A DNA stretch of 25,585 bases, from NCBI GenBank assembly GCA_964516815.1, contig CAZEXK010000020.1:1-25585 (forward strand), written 5' to 3'. Below the pieces are notes generated by a model that was not told where the DNA came from, did no database searches, and saw only the letters and a list, made by a program, of their open reading frames with translations. Position numbers and translations under genes: made by a program. Positions 8,033 to 16,020 of the stretch are shown here, piece after piece. How positions within the stretch are numbered: position 1 is the stretch's first letter; each line of letters begins with the position of its first letter. Source of the DNA: CAIJNA01 sp964516815. GTDB taxonomy: Bacteria; Campylobacterota; Campylobacteria; Campylobacterales; Arcobacteraceae.

Positions 8033-8680
8033 TTGAGAAAAGTAAAATCTATAATACTATTGATTAGTTTAATCTTTATTGTAGCAATTTCTGTTTTAGT
8101 AATGAAAAATTTAGATGACAGTGAAGAATTTATTAATATTATGCAAACATCAAGTAAATTTACACAAACCAATATATTGGTTAATAATACAAAAAATATT
8201 ATTATTGAATTAATAAAAGATAAAAATTTAAATGAAATATTAGATTCCTTACAGCGTACAAAAATAAATATTTTGCCATTATTTTATAAAGACATAAGTG
8301 TTTTTATTAAAGTACCAGTAGAGCTTGATTTTAATGAAAATTACTACTTAAATGCAAAAAATAAATCAAAACTAATAAAACAACTTTATGATGACGAAGT
8401 ATATTATCCAGATGATTTTGTAAAAATATATAAAGATAAAAATATAACAAACTTTAGACAAATAAACTATATACTTGATGAATATGTAAGTACCACTAAA
8501 GATACAAATATATTAAAAATACAAGATAAATTTAACTTTATAAGTATAGATGAAAATACTACTGCATACAGATGTGATTATGATATTGATGTATCTGGTT
8601 TAAAATCTCATGTCAATATGATAGTAACATTAAAAAATAACAAAACCGATGTAATTTTAGACTTTTATTTTAAAGAATAA
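8033..8680 (+). CDS. Membrane-anchored protein of the pseudopilus cluster
   Basis: 215 aa, not assigned to a known family. One N-terminal transmembrane segment (about residues 5-24) after a short basic start (MRKVK) would leave a polar, Lys/Asn/Asp-rich domain of about 190 residues in the periplasm. It has no prepilin-type Phe/Glu+5 signature, so it is not an obvious pseudopilin. By position directly after gspF (3-base gap) it may be an assembly accessory or a diverged GspK- or GspL/M-like component; this is inference only. The start is TTG at 8033. It is the last gene of the cluster: the next gene has its own promoter 30-80 bases later. Confidence 0.6.
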   Translation: MRKVKSIILLISLIFIVAISVLVMKNLDDSEEFINIMQTSSKFTQTNILVNNTKNIIIELIKDKNLNEILDSLQRTKINILPLFYKDISVFIKVPVELDFNENYYLNAKNKSKLIKQLYDDEVYYPDDFVKIYKDKNITNFRQINYILDEYVSTTKDTNILKIQDKFNFISIDENTTAYRCDYDIDVSGLKSHVNMIVTLKNNKTDVILDFYFKE

Positions 8681-8706
8681 TTTATAAAATAATTTACATA
8701 TCTTGC

Positions 8707-8722
8707 ACACGATTTTTACACA
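8707..8722 (+). promoter_or_regulatory. Putative copper-response operator, copy 1
   Basis: Sequence ACACGATTTTTACACA. It contains a direct repeat ACAC with an 11-bp period (8707 and 8718), one helical turn, as is usual for OmpR/PhoB-type response regulators. It starts exactly 25 bases before the TATAAT at 8732 and so covers the -35 region, as expected for an activator site. A 15-of-16 match lies at 15963-15978 before the Cys-rich peptide gene. The cognate regulator is not in this window. Confidence 0.6.
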
Positions 8723-8731
8723 CTAAATTAT

Positions 8732-8737
8732 TATAAT
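8732..8737 (+). promoter_or_regulatory. -10 box of the copper operon
   Basis: TATAAT, 22 bases before the ATG-proximal end of the leader. No recognisable -35 hexamer is present; the ACAC-N7-ACAC element occupies that place, consistent with an activator-dependent promoter. Confidence 0.55.
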
Positions 8738-8758
8738 AATAATCTAAAAGGAAACAAA

Positions 8759-9145
8759 ATGATAAAAACAATTTTAAAAACAATAGTTATTTCTATAATA
8801 ACAGTTAGTATTGCAAATGCAGAACTACTTGACTTATCTGGAAATGAAAGAGGTATTGATGTTACTCTAAAAAGCACTAAATCTTTAGTAGTTGGAGAAA
8901 ATGATTTATTCGTAACTTTGTCAAAGAATGAAACTTCAATTAATGATGCAAAAGTTAGAATAAAATTCTTTATGCCAGAAATGCCAGGTATGCCTTATAT
9001 GGAATATAAAGCAAAAGGTAAAATGATAGATGGAAAATACAAAATGACAATTAATTTTAGCATGGCAGGTACATGGCAGTATAAATTAGAATGGAAAACA
9101 TCAGATGATTTGGTTTATAAATCAAGAGGTAGTGTTAATTTATAA
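8759..9145 (+). CDS. Periplasmic Met-rich YtkA/FixH-like protein
   Basis: 128 aa. A Sec signal peptide is visible (residues 1-21, ending ANA before Glu22). The mature part looks like the small beta-sandwich YtkA-like domain related to the FixH C-terminal domain, a type often encoded beside copper handling genes. It carries seven methionines, at residues 72, 75, 78, 81, 89, 96 and 102, with the densest run FMPEMPGMPYM (71-81), a plausible Cu(I) site. It has no Cys or His-rich motif. It opens the operon with tolC/cusB/cusA-type genes and has its own promoter with the ACAC-N7-ACAC element. Its likely role is a periplasmic copper carrier feeding the efflux pump; this is inferred from context and Met content. 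An AAAGGA ribosome binding site precedes the ATG. Confidence 0.8.
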   Translation: MIKTILKTIVISIITVSIANAELLDLSGNERGIDVTLKSTKSLVVGENDLFVTLSKNETSINDAKVRIKFFMPEMPGMPYMEYKAKGKMIDGKYKMTINFSMAGTWQYKLEWKTSDDLVYKSRGSVNL

Positions 9146-9164
9146 TTATAAGTTGATATAAATT

Positions 9165-10364
9165 ATGATAGTAAAAATATTTAACTTTAGTATAATCTTT
9201 TCAACAATTATGTTTGCAAGTACATTTGATGATATTATTAATAACACTTTAAAAAATAATGATAATTTACATATTATGAAAACTAATATTGATATTTCAA
9301 GGCAAGATGAGTTATTAAGTACAAAATGGGAAAATATAGTTTTGGGATTAGGAGTAAATGATATACTTCTTGATGATTTATCAAATAGAAGTATCGAACC
9401 AATGCAAAATCAATTTATTTCTTTTTCTCAAAAAATACCAATAGGAAATAAATTAAAATATAAAAAAGATATTTCAAATACAAATTCAGAAATATTTTTT
9501 CATTTACTAGAAGATAAAAAAAATCAATATCGTTCTAGTATTTTGCAATATTTAAATGAGTACACAATACTAAATAAAAAAGTTTTTTTGCTAAAGAGAA
9601 AAAATAAAAATATAAAAAAAATAATTCGTCTTCAAGAAGAAAACTTTAAAATAAATTCCGTAGGACAAGTGGCTATTGTAAATTCTAAAATAATGTATGA
9701 AAATACAAAATTAAGAAAAAGAAAAATACAAAATGATTTAAAGAATATTAAATTAGAGTTACAAAACATATCATATTTAAGACAAGACAATATTAAACAT
9801 ACACTCTCAAAGCAAAGTATCCCAATTGTTGATGTCAATACAAGTTTAAAAAATAATAATATGTACAAATCCTTAGAAAAAAGAATGCAAAAAAGTAAGC
9901 AAAACATATCATTACAAAAGGCAATGATAACAAATGATTTAAATTTTAAAGTAGGGTATTACCAAAGAAAAGAATTCGATGATTATTTGTCTTTTTCACT
10001 TTCATACCCTTTATCTATATATGGAAGTGAAGATATAAAAATACATAAATCAAAAAAAATACACTTAAAAAACAAATCTTATTTAAGTATATTCGAAAAT
10101 GAATTTAGAATAAAAATACAAAAGTTATTATTGGATATGAGCTTTGCAAATAATAATTATTATACTATTTATTCTAAAATAATTGTTAATAAAAAATTCG
10201 TTAATAAAATTTTACTCTCACAAAACTTACAAATAAAATTAAACACAATTAAACAATTAAACAATGACAATGACATAATCAATGAAAAATTAAAGGCGCT
10301 AGAAGAACAAAATAAATTCTATAAAGCCAAGGCAAAATTACAATATTATATAGGAAAATTTTAA
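9165..10364 (+). CDS. TolC-family outer-membrane channel (CusC-like)
   Basis: 399 aa, slightly shorter than typical TolC/CusC proteins (about 430-490). An N-terminal signal peptide ends near FAS (residues 17-19), and no lipobox cysteine is visible, so it is not a CusC-style lipoprotein. Long Lys/Asn-rich helices (about 135-205 and 300-399), alternating with an amphipathic ISFSQKIPIGNKL segment (about 85-97) and a FSLSYPLSIYG segment (about 276-286), fit the two repeated halves of the outer membrane factor fold. It would form the exit duct of a tripartite metal efflux pump with the two following genes. The stop overlaps the next start (TAATG). Confidence 0.82.
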   Translation: MIVKIFNFSIIFSTIMFASTFDDIINNTLKNNDNLHIMKTNIDISRQDELLSTKWENIVLGLGVNDILLDDLSNRSIEPMQNQFISFSQKIPIGNKLKYKKDISNTNSEIFFHLLEDKKNQYRSSILQYLNEYTILNKKVFLLKRKNKNIKKIIRLQEENFKINSVGQVAIVNSKIMYENTKLRKRKIQNDLKNIKLELQNISYLRQDNIKHTLSKQSIPIVDVNTSLKNNNMYKSLEKRMQKSKQNISLQKAMITNDLNFKVGYYQRKEFDDYLSFSLSYPLSIYGSEDIKIHKSKKIHLKNKSYLSIFENEFRIKIQKLLLDMSFANNNYYTIYSKIIVNKKFVNKILLSQNLQIKLNTIKQLNNDNDIINEKLKALEEQNKFYKAKAKLQYYIGKF

Positions 10365-11362
10365 TGAAATACATAGTAGTACTATTTATTATCTTAGTTT
10401 ACAGTGATGCAAAAATTATAAATACTAAGCAGTTATTTAATACAAGTTTAACAAAAGTAAAAAAAATGGATATATCAAATAAAAAAACATTTTATGGTAA
10501 TACAACTTATGATGAGACAAGCATAAATGATATTGTATTAAGATATGATGGTTATATCAAAGACTTAAATGCAAATTCTGTACATAAATTTATTAAAAAA
10601 GATGAGATATTATTTTCTATATATTCAAAAGAAGTAGTCCAAACCTTAGATGAGCTTACAATTGCGCTTAAACATAATTATAATAATAATTTTATAAAAA
10701 ATATTGAAGATAGATTGATGTTATTAGATATCAATGAAAATATAATTAAACAAATCAAAAAAACAAAAAAAACTCCTTATTATATCGATGTCAAATCAAA
10801 ATACACAGGAATAATTATAAACAAATCAATTAATGAAGCTTCATATATAAAAAGTGGTGAAAGGTTATTTCAATTAGCTAATATTTCATCTTTATGGGTT
10901 AATGCAGAAGTTTATCAAAAAGATTTAAATTTTATAAAAAAAGATATGAAAGCTAGTATTTATATTCAAGGATTAGGAGTATATGAATCAAAAGTAGAAC
11001 TTATTCATCCAATTGTAGATAATAAAACAAAAACAGTATCAGTAAGATTATTAATTGATAATAAAGATTTAAAGATATTTCCAAATATGTTTGCAAAAAT
11101 AACAATTATGGAAAATAAAAAGTCGATGTTAGTTTTACCTAAAACTGCAGTCATTACAAAAGCAAATAAACACTATGTATTTAAACCACTTGAAAATGGT
11201 GAATTTGAACCAATTGAGATTGATGCTAGAAGAATAAATAGCAATTCATTTGAAATCCTTTCATCACTTAAAGAAAATGACGTAGTGATTAACAATGCTT
11301 TGTTTATGTTAGATAGTGATGCTGTTACTAATGGTTTGTATGAAGAAGAAGAACAGTGGTAA
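10364..11362 (+). CDS. RND periplasmic adaptor (CusB-like)
   Basis: 332 aa membrane-fusion protein with an N-terminal signal peptide (about residues 1-16, ending SDA). The order of a CusB/CzcB-type adaptor can be followed: a first half-barrel/lipoyl segment (YDGYIKDLNANSVHKFIKKDEILFSIYS), a short helical hairpin (about 90-140), the second lipoyl half (IKSGERLFQLANISSLWVNAEV), a beta-barrel (IYIQGLGVYESKVELIHPIVDNKT-T), and the PNMFAKITI and VLPKTAVI segments near the membrane-proximal domain. It would bridge pump and outer-membrane channel. The Met-rich N-terminal region that delivers Cu(I) in E. coli CusB is not evident; only one Met lies in the first part of the mature chain. It overlaps the upstream stop by one base and is 6 bases from the pump gene. 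Confidence 0.85.
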   Translation: MKYIVVLFIILVYSDAKIINTKQLFNTSLTKVKKMDISNKKTFYGNTTYDETSINDIVLRYDGYIKDLNANSVHKFIKKDEILFSIYSKEVVQTLDELTIALKHNYNNNFIKNIEDRLMLLDINENIIKQIKKTKKTPYYIDVKSKYTGIIINKSINEASYIKSGERLFQLANISSLWVNAEVYQKDLNFIKKDMKASIYIQGLGVYESKVELIHPIVDNKTKTVSVRLLIDNKDLKIFPNMFAKITIMENKKSMLVLPKTAVITKANKHYVFKPLENGEFEPIEIDARRINSNSFEILSSLKENDVVINNALFMLDSDAVTNGLYEEEEQW

Positions 11363-11368
11363 AATAGT

Positions 11369-14300
11369 ATGATTGAAAAAATAATAGAATTCTCATTAAA
11401 AAATATATTTTTGACCTTAATGTTTAGTTTAGTATTAACACTTTCATCTCTATGGGCCTTTAAACATATATCTTTAGATGCTATTCCGGATTTATCTCCT
11501 CCTCAAGTTATAGTACAAGTAAAATGGGCAGGTCAAAGTCCTAAAGTTATTGAAGATCAAGTTGGATACTCACTTGTATCAAATCTTATGTCTTTACCTG
11601 GTATTAAAACTGTAAGAGCTATGAGCTCATTTGAAAATGCACTAATATATATAATTTTTAAAGATGATGTTGATATATATGAATCAAGAAATAGAATTTT
11701 AGAACAACTATCTCAATTAAGTCCTACGTTCCCAAAAGATGCAAAGGTTACAATGGGTCCTGACGCTACTGGAATTGGGTGGGCTTATGAATATGCTTTA
11801 CAATCCAAAACAAAATCATTAAGTGAACTTAGAAGTTTGCAAGATTATTATTATAAGTATGCTCTTCTAGGAGTTGATGGAGTTAGTGAAATTGCATCAT
11901 TAGGTGGTTTTGTAAAAAACTTTCAAATTACTTTAAATAATGATGCTTTAGTACAATACAATATTTCAACACAAGAAATAATAAAAAAAATACAGCAAAG
12001 TAATAATGACAAGGGTGGAAGAGTAATATTAGAAAATGGCTTTGAACAAATAATTACTGCGAGTGGATATTTGAAAAATGTACAAGATATACAAAATATT
12101 ACTGTAAAAGTAAATGACACAATTGCCTTAAAAATAAGAGATATTGCTGATGTACAAGTTTTACCATCAAATAGAAGAGGTATGGCTGATTTAAATGGAA
12201 ACGGTGAAACTGTAGGAGGTATTGTTGTTGTAAGATATGGGGAAAATACTTATGATGTTATTAAAAGAGTAAAAGAAAAACTAAAGACATTAAAAGTTGA
12301 TGATGTAGAAGTAATACAAACATACGATAGAACATCTTTAATAGATAAGGCAATTGATAATTTAAATTTTACATTATTTGAAGAAAGTATTATAGTTATA
12401 ATAGTTACTCTTTTATTTTTATTTCATTTTAGATCTGCACTAATTATTATTATTGTATTGCCATCAACTGTTGCTATTACTTTTTTACTTATGCATTTTT
12501 TCAAAATAGATTCAAATATTATGTCTTTGGGTGGAATTGCTATTGCAATTGGCGCTATGGTTGATGCTGCTATTGTTATGGTTGAAAATGCGCATAAACA
12601 TATATATTTAGCACAAAAAGATGGTGAAGCTATATCTTATAAAAAAAGATTAGAAGTTGTATTGGCATCATCAAAACAAGTAGGGAGACCTATATTTTTT
12701 GCATTAATTTTAATAGTTGTATCATTTTTGCCAATATTTGCTCTTGACGGACAAGAAGGAAGACTATTTACGCCTTTAGCATATACTAAAACATTTGCTA
12801 TGATGGTAGGAGCAGTACTTTCTATTACTTTAGTTCCGGTACTTATGGTACTTCTTATGGCAGGAAAAATTAAAGATGAAAGTAAAAATCCAATAAATAA
12901 AACTTTTCAAATATTGTACTTACCTATTTTAAAAATCTTTATGAAATTTAAAATACTTGTAATTATACTTGTTGTTATATTTTTAATCTTTGCTATAAAT
13001 CTATATGAGAAACAAAAATGGGAATTTATGCCAATGATGAATGAGCAAACATTTATGTATATGCCTGTAACTCCTTATGGAATTAGCATTGATAAAATTA
13101 AAGAACTAACCATTAAAACAGATGCGATTATTAAATCATTCCCTGAGGTTAAAACGGTATTTGGAAAAGCTGGAAGAGCTGATACTGCTACAGATCCAGC
13201 TCCTTTAGCAATGATTGAAACTATTATTACTTTTAAAGATAAATCACATTGGCGATCTGGTATGACATACAAAAAACTTATGACTGATATGGATAAGGCA
13301 TTACAAATTCCTGGACTCATTAATTCTTGGACTTATCCTATAAGAGGTAGAATTGATATGCTTCTTACGGGTATAAGAACACCTTTGGGTATCAAATTAT
13401 ACGGTGATGGACATAATAAATTAGAACAAACAGCATTAAAAATTGAGCAAGAACTTAAAAAATTTGGATCGACTTTATCTGTATCTTCTGATAAGGCAAA
13501 TAGTGGGTATTATTTAGATGTAAAGATAAATGATGAAATGTTAAGTCGTTACGATATTACTAAAAACAAAATATTAGATACAATTTCTTATGGTGTTGGT
13601 GGCAATAAAATATCTACAATCATAGATGGATTAGAACGATACCCTATATCAATTAGATATGAAAGTTTTCAAAGAGAAGATATTACTTCATTAAAAAGAA
13701 TATTAATTAAGACAAAGTATGGATTTTTCCCTCTTGAAACATTTGCAGCACTTTCTTATAAAGTTGGACCTTCAGTAATTAAGAGCGAAAAAGGTTTAAA
13801 TGTGAATTTTATTTATATTACACCAAAATCAAATGTATCTAGTAAAACATATAAAGACGAAGCTCAAAAAATATTAAAAAATATTAAATTACCTTCAGGA
13901 TTTTATTATGAGTGGGCAGGACAAAGTGAATATTTAGAATCAGCTATGCAAAGATTGCAATATATTATTCCTGCTACATTTATATTAGTATATATATTAA
14001 TATATTTTGCTTTAGGCAATTTAATTGAAGCTAGTATAATATTTTTCACTCTACCTATTGCATTAGCAGGAGGTTTGTATTATATTGATTATTTAAATTT
14101 TAATATGAGTATTGCTGTTATTGTAGGTTTCTTGGCTCTTTTGGGTGTTGCGGCTGAAACATCTATAGTTATGATTATATATTTAAAAGAAGCAATTAAA
14201 AATAAAAAAGATGAATTAAATATTAATTTGAATAAGCAAGATATAAAAAATGCAGTATTTCAAGGTGCAGCACTAAGACTTAGACCAAAACTTATGACTG

Positions 14301-14488
14301 TATTTGCAATATTGGGTGGTTTAATTCCAATTATGTATAATAACAATGTAGGAAGTGAAGTTATGCAAAGAATTGCTGCTCCGATGATAGGAGGAATGGT
14401 AAGTTCTGCTATATTAACACTAATTATAATACCAATTGTTGTTTATATGGTGGAAAGTTTTAAAATAAATAATAAACTAAAGGGATAA
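11369..14488 (+). CDS. cusA: Heavy-metal RND efflux pump, Cu(I)/Ag(I) type
   Basis: 1039 aa, full length for an HME-RND transporter. It shows the usual duplicated layout: an N-terminal transmembrane helix, a first porter loop (IPDLSPPQVIVQVKW, PGIKTVRAMSSF), a TM2-TM7 bundle from about 335, a second porter loop (about 545-865) and a TM8-TM12 bundle ending near 1030. In TM4 the segment GAMVDAAIVMVENAHKH supplies Asp399, equivalent to the proton-relay Asp405 of CusA. The three methionines that bind Cu(I)/Ag(I) in E. coli CusA (M573, M623, M672) are all present at M565 (FMYM), M615 (APLAM) and M664 (RIDM), a constant offset of -8. This favours monovalent copper/silver export over CzcA-type divalent metals. 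It lies in an operon with the channel, adaptor and Met-rich protein, and is followed one base later by the DUF692 gene. Confidence 0.95.
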   Translation: MIEKIIEFSLKNIFLTLMFSLVLTLSSLWAFKHISLDAIPDLSPPQVIVQVKWAGQSPKVIEDQVGYSLVSNLMSLPGIKTVRAMSSFENALIYIIFKDDVDIYESRNRILEQLSQLSPTFPKDAKVTMGPDATGIGWAYEYALQSKTKSLSELRSLQDYYYKYALLGVDGVSEIASLGGFVKNFQITLNNDALVQYNISTQEIIKKIQQSNNDKGGRVILENGFEQIITASGYLKNVQDIQNITVKVNDTIALKIRDIADVQVLPSNRRGMADLNGNGETVGGIVVVRYGENTYDVIKRVKEKLKTLKVDDVEVIQTYDRTSLIDKAIDNLNFTLFEESIIVIIVTLLFLFHFRSALIIIIVLPSTVAITFLLMHFFKIDSNIMSLGGIAIAIGAMVDAAIVMVENAHKHIYLAQKDGEAISYKKRLEVVLASSKQVGRPIFFALILIVVSFLPIFALDGQEGRLFTPLAYTKTFAMMVGAVLSITLVPVLMVLLMAGKIKDESKNPINKTFQILYLPILKIFMKFKILVIILVVIFLIFAINLYEKQKWEFMPMMNEQTFMYMPVTPYGISIDKIKELTIKTDAIIKSFPEVKTVFGKAGRADTATDPAPLAMIETIITFKDKSHWRSGMTYKKLMTDMDKALQIPGLINSWTYPIRGRIDMLLTGIRTPLGIKLYGDGHNKLEQTALKIEQELKKFGSTLSVSSDKANSGYYLDVKINDEMLSRYDITKNKILDTISYGVGGNKISTIIDGLERYPISIRYESFQREDITSLKRILIKTKYGFFPLETFAALSYKVGPSVIKSEKGLNVNFIYITPKSNVSSKTYKDEAQKILKNIKLPSGFYYEWAGQSEYLESAMQRLQYIIPATFILVYILIYFALGNLIEASIIFFTLPIALAGGLYYIDYLNFNMSIAVIVGFLALLGVAAETSIVMIIYLKEAIKNKKDELNINLNKQDIKNAVFQGAALRLRPKLMTVFAILGGLIPIMYNNNVGSEVMQRIAAPMIGGMVSSAILTLIIIPIVVYMVESFKINNKLKG

Positions 14489-14489
14489 A

Positions 14490-15302
14490 GTGCTTGAAAA
14501 TATAAAGGGATGTGGATTAGGTCTTAGAGAAGAGTTTATATATGAATTAGATGATTTTGAAATAAAACCATCATGGTTAGAACTTGTTCCTGAAAACTGG
14601 ATACATATGCCCAAAAAACTTGAAAAAATATTTGAAAAAGTAGTTTCTGAGTATGAATTAGTTTGTCATGGTTTATCTTTATCTATTGGTTCTCATGAGG
14701 ATGTTGATATGGTTTTCTTAAAAGAAATTAAAACTTTTTTAGATAGATATGAAATTAAACATTATTCAGAACACTTAAGCTATACATCATTAAATGGTAT
14801 CAAATCTCATGAATTGTTACCTTTACCAATGAATAAAAAAGAAGTAAATAAAATTATTCAAAAAGTACAAATAATTCAAGATTATTTGCAAAGAGAATTA
14901 ATTCTGGAAAATTCTACATATTATTATGTTGAGGATTCTACTATGAATGAAATTGAATTCATAAATGAAGTGTTTGATAAAAGTGGAGCAAAAATGCTTT
15001 TAGATATTAATAATATTTATGTCAATGCACACAATCATGGTTTTGATGCGTATAAATACGTTAATGAAATAAATTTTTCAAAAGTTGCATACTACCATGT
15101 TGCTGGACATTTGGAGTATAAAGAAGATTTATGGATAGATAACCATGGAGCACCAGTAAAAAATGATGTATGGGATTTGACTAAATATGTTCTTGGGAAG
15201 AAAAAAGTACCAATATTATTAGAAAGAGATAATAATATACCAAGATATAAAAAATTAATGCAAGAATATACTAAAATGGAAAATATATATGAATCCATAT
15301 GA
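14490..15302 (+). CDS. DUF692 / MNIO enzyme (BufB/HvfB-like)
   Basis: 270 aa, typical for DUF692 multinuclear non-haem iron-dependent oxidative enzymes (TIM-barrel family with MbnB, TglH, BufB and HvfB). The family modifies cysteines or other residues of ribosomally made peptides. The metal-ligand pattern is readable: H60 (VCHGLSLS), E94-H95 (SEHLSY), E140 (LILENSTYY), D172 with N175 (LLDINN), H181/H183 (NAHNHG), H203 and H207 (YYHVAGH), D217-x-H219 (DNHGAPV) and E245 (LLERD). The family's opening motif GCGLGLR and ELVPENW is also present. The start is GTG, one base after the cusA stop, with AAGGGA upstream, so it is very probably co-transcribed with the efflux genes. The next gene overlaps by 14 bases and is its usual DUF2063 partner. 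The likely substrate is the Cys-rich peptide at 16021. Confidence 0.93.
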   Translation: MLENIKGCGLGLREEFIYELDDFEIKPSWLELVPENWIHMPKKLEKIFEKVVSEYELVCHGLSLSIGSHEDVDMVFLKEIKTFLDRYEIKHYSEHLSYTSLNGIKSHELLPLPMNKKEVNKIIQKVQIIQDYLQRELILENSTYYYVEDSTMNEIEFINEVFDKSGAKMLLDINNIYVNAHNHGFDAYKYVNEINFSKVAYYHVAGHLEYKEDLWIDNHGAPVKNDVWDLTKYVLGKKKVPILLERDNNIPRYKKLMQEYTKMENIYESI

Positions 15303-15957
15303 AATTCAAAATAGTTTTTTCACAAAAGTAATAGAAAATAAAGATATATCAAATAAACGAATTTCTATTTATGCAGATTTGATATTATTTAGAATAAATG
15401 ATGCTATTAAATCAACATTTCCAATATATGTTAGTAGTATAAGTAAAGAAGAATTAGAAAAACAAATAAAAAAATTTATAATTTATGGAAGTAAGACCTC
15501 TTATGTCTGGCAAATAGCATTAGAATTTTTTGATTTTTTATTAAAAATATATGGTATATCTTTATTGCACAAACAAATTTTATATTTTGAAAATGCACAA
15601 ATAAAAATTTATGTATCAAATAAAAATATAATGTATAAAAAAATAAATCACAAAAGAAAATATACTCTATCCTCAAATGCATTTATACAAAAACATGATT
15701 ATAATATAACAAATAGGAGTTTTACGAAAAGTAAGACACAATATTATTTAGTATATAAAAGTATTGAAGATTATGACGTGTATTATATTAATATATCTAA
15801 GTTTTTATATTTATTTTTGAAAAAATTAAGAAATTTTAATACAATTGATGATGCAATTAAACTAGCAAGTAAGCAATCAAATATAAAATATAAAGATGCC
15901 AAGTCCATATCTTATAATACTATTAATAACTTTGTAAGTACTGGTATTATTTTATAA
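15289..15957 (+). CDS. DUF2063 partner protein (BufC/HvfC-like)
   Basis: 222 aa. The N-terminal part has the DUF2063 ('putative DNA-binding domain') pattern: an IQNSFFTKVI helix, the RISIYADLILFRINDAIKS segment corresponding to 'R..iYr.n....l...L', TFPIYVSSI, and then a helix ending FFDFLLK. In bufferin and oxazolin clusters this protein is the partner that brings the precursor to the MNIO enzyme, rather than a transcription factor. The C-terminal half (about 100-222) is Lys/Tyr-rich and diverged, with a helical end (DDAIKLASKQSN) that could be the precursor-recognition winged domain. It overlaps the MNIO gene by 14 bases. No terminator is seen after it; the precursor gene starts 63 bases downstream with its own promoter. 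Confidence 0.85.
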   Translation: MNPYEIQNSFFTKVIENKDISNKRISIYADLILFRINDAIKSTFPIYVSSISKEELEKQIKKFIIYGSKTSYVWQIALEFFDFLLKIYGISLLHKQILYFENAQIKIYVSNKNIMYKKINHKRKYTLSSNAFIQKHDYNITNRSFTKSKTQYYLVYKSIEDYDVYYINISKFLYLFLKKLRNFNTIDDAIKLASKQSNIKYKDAKSISYNTINNFVSTGIIL

Positions 15958-15962
15958 TAAGT

Positions 15963-15978
15963 ACACGATTATTACACA
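15963..15978 (+). promoter_or_regulatory. Putative copper-response operator, copy 2
   Basis: Sequence ACACGATTATTACACA, differing at one base from 8707-8722. The ACAC direct repeat has the same 11-bp period. A TATTAT at 15988 lies exactly 25 bases from the element's start, the same geometry as copy 1. It controls the Cys-rich precursor gene in place of a -35 box. Confidence 0.6.
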
Positions 15979-15987
15979 ATTTAAGTA

Positions 15988-15993
15988 TATTAT
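15988..15993 (+). promoter_or_regulatory. -10 box of the Cys-rich precursor gene
   Basis: TATTAT (five of six matches to TATAAT), at the same spacing from the ACAC-N7-ACAC element as the -10 box of the copper operon. TATATT at 15986 is an overlapping alternative. About 27 bases remain to the ATG, with AAGGAA as ribosome binding site. Confidence 0.45.
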
Positions 15994-16020
15994 TAATTAT
16001 TAAAAAATTAAGGAAATAAA

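Noticed and set aside
15289..15957. DUF2063 protein as a transcription factor of the copper genes
   Set aside because: The family label 'putative DNA-binding' is historical; in MNIO clusters the protein is a partner of the enzyme, and no helix-turn-helix is evident here.
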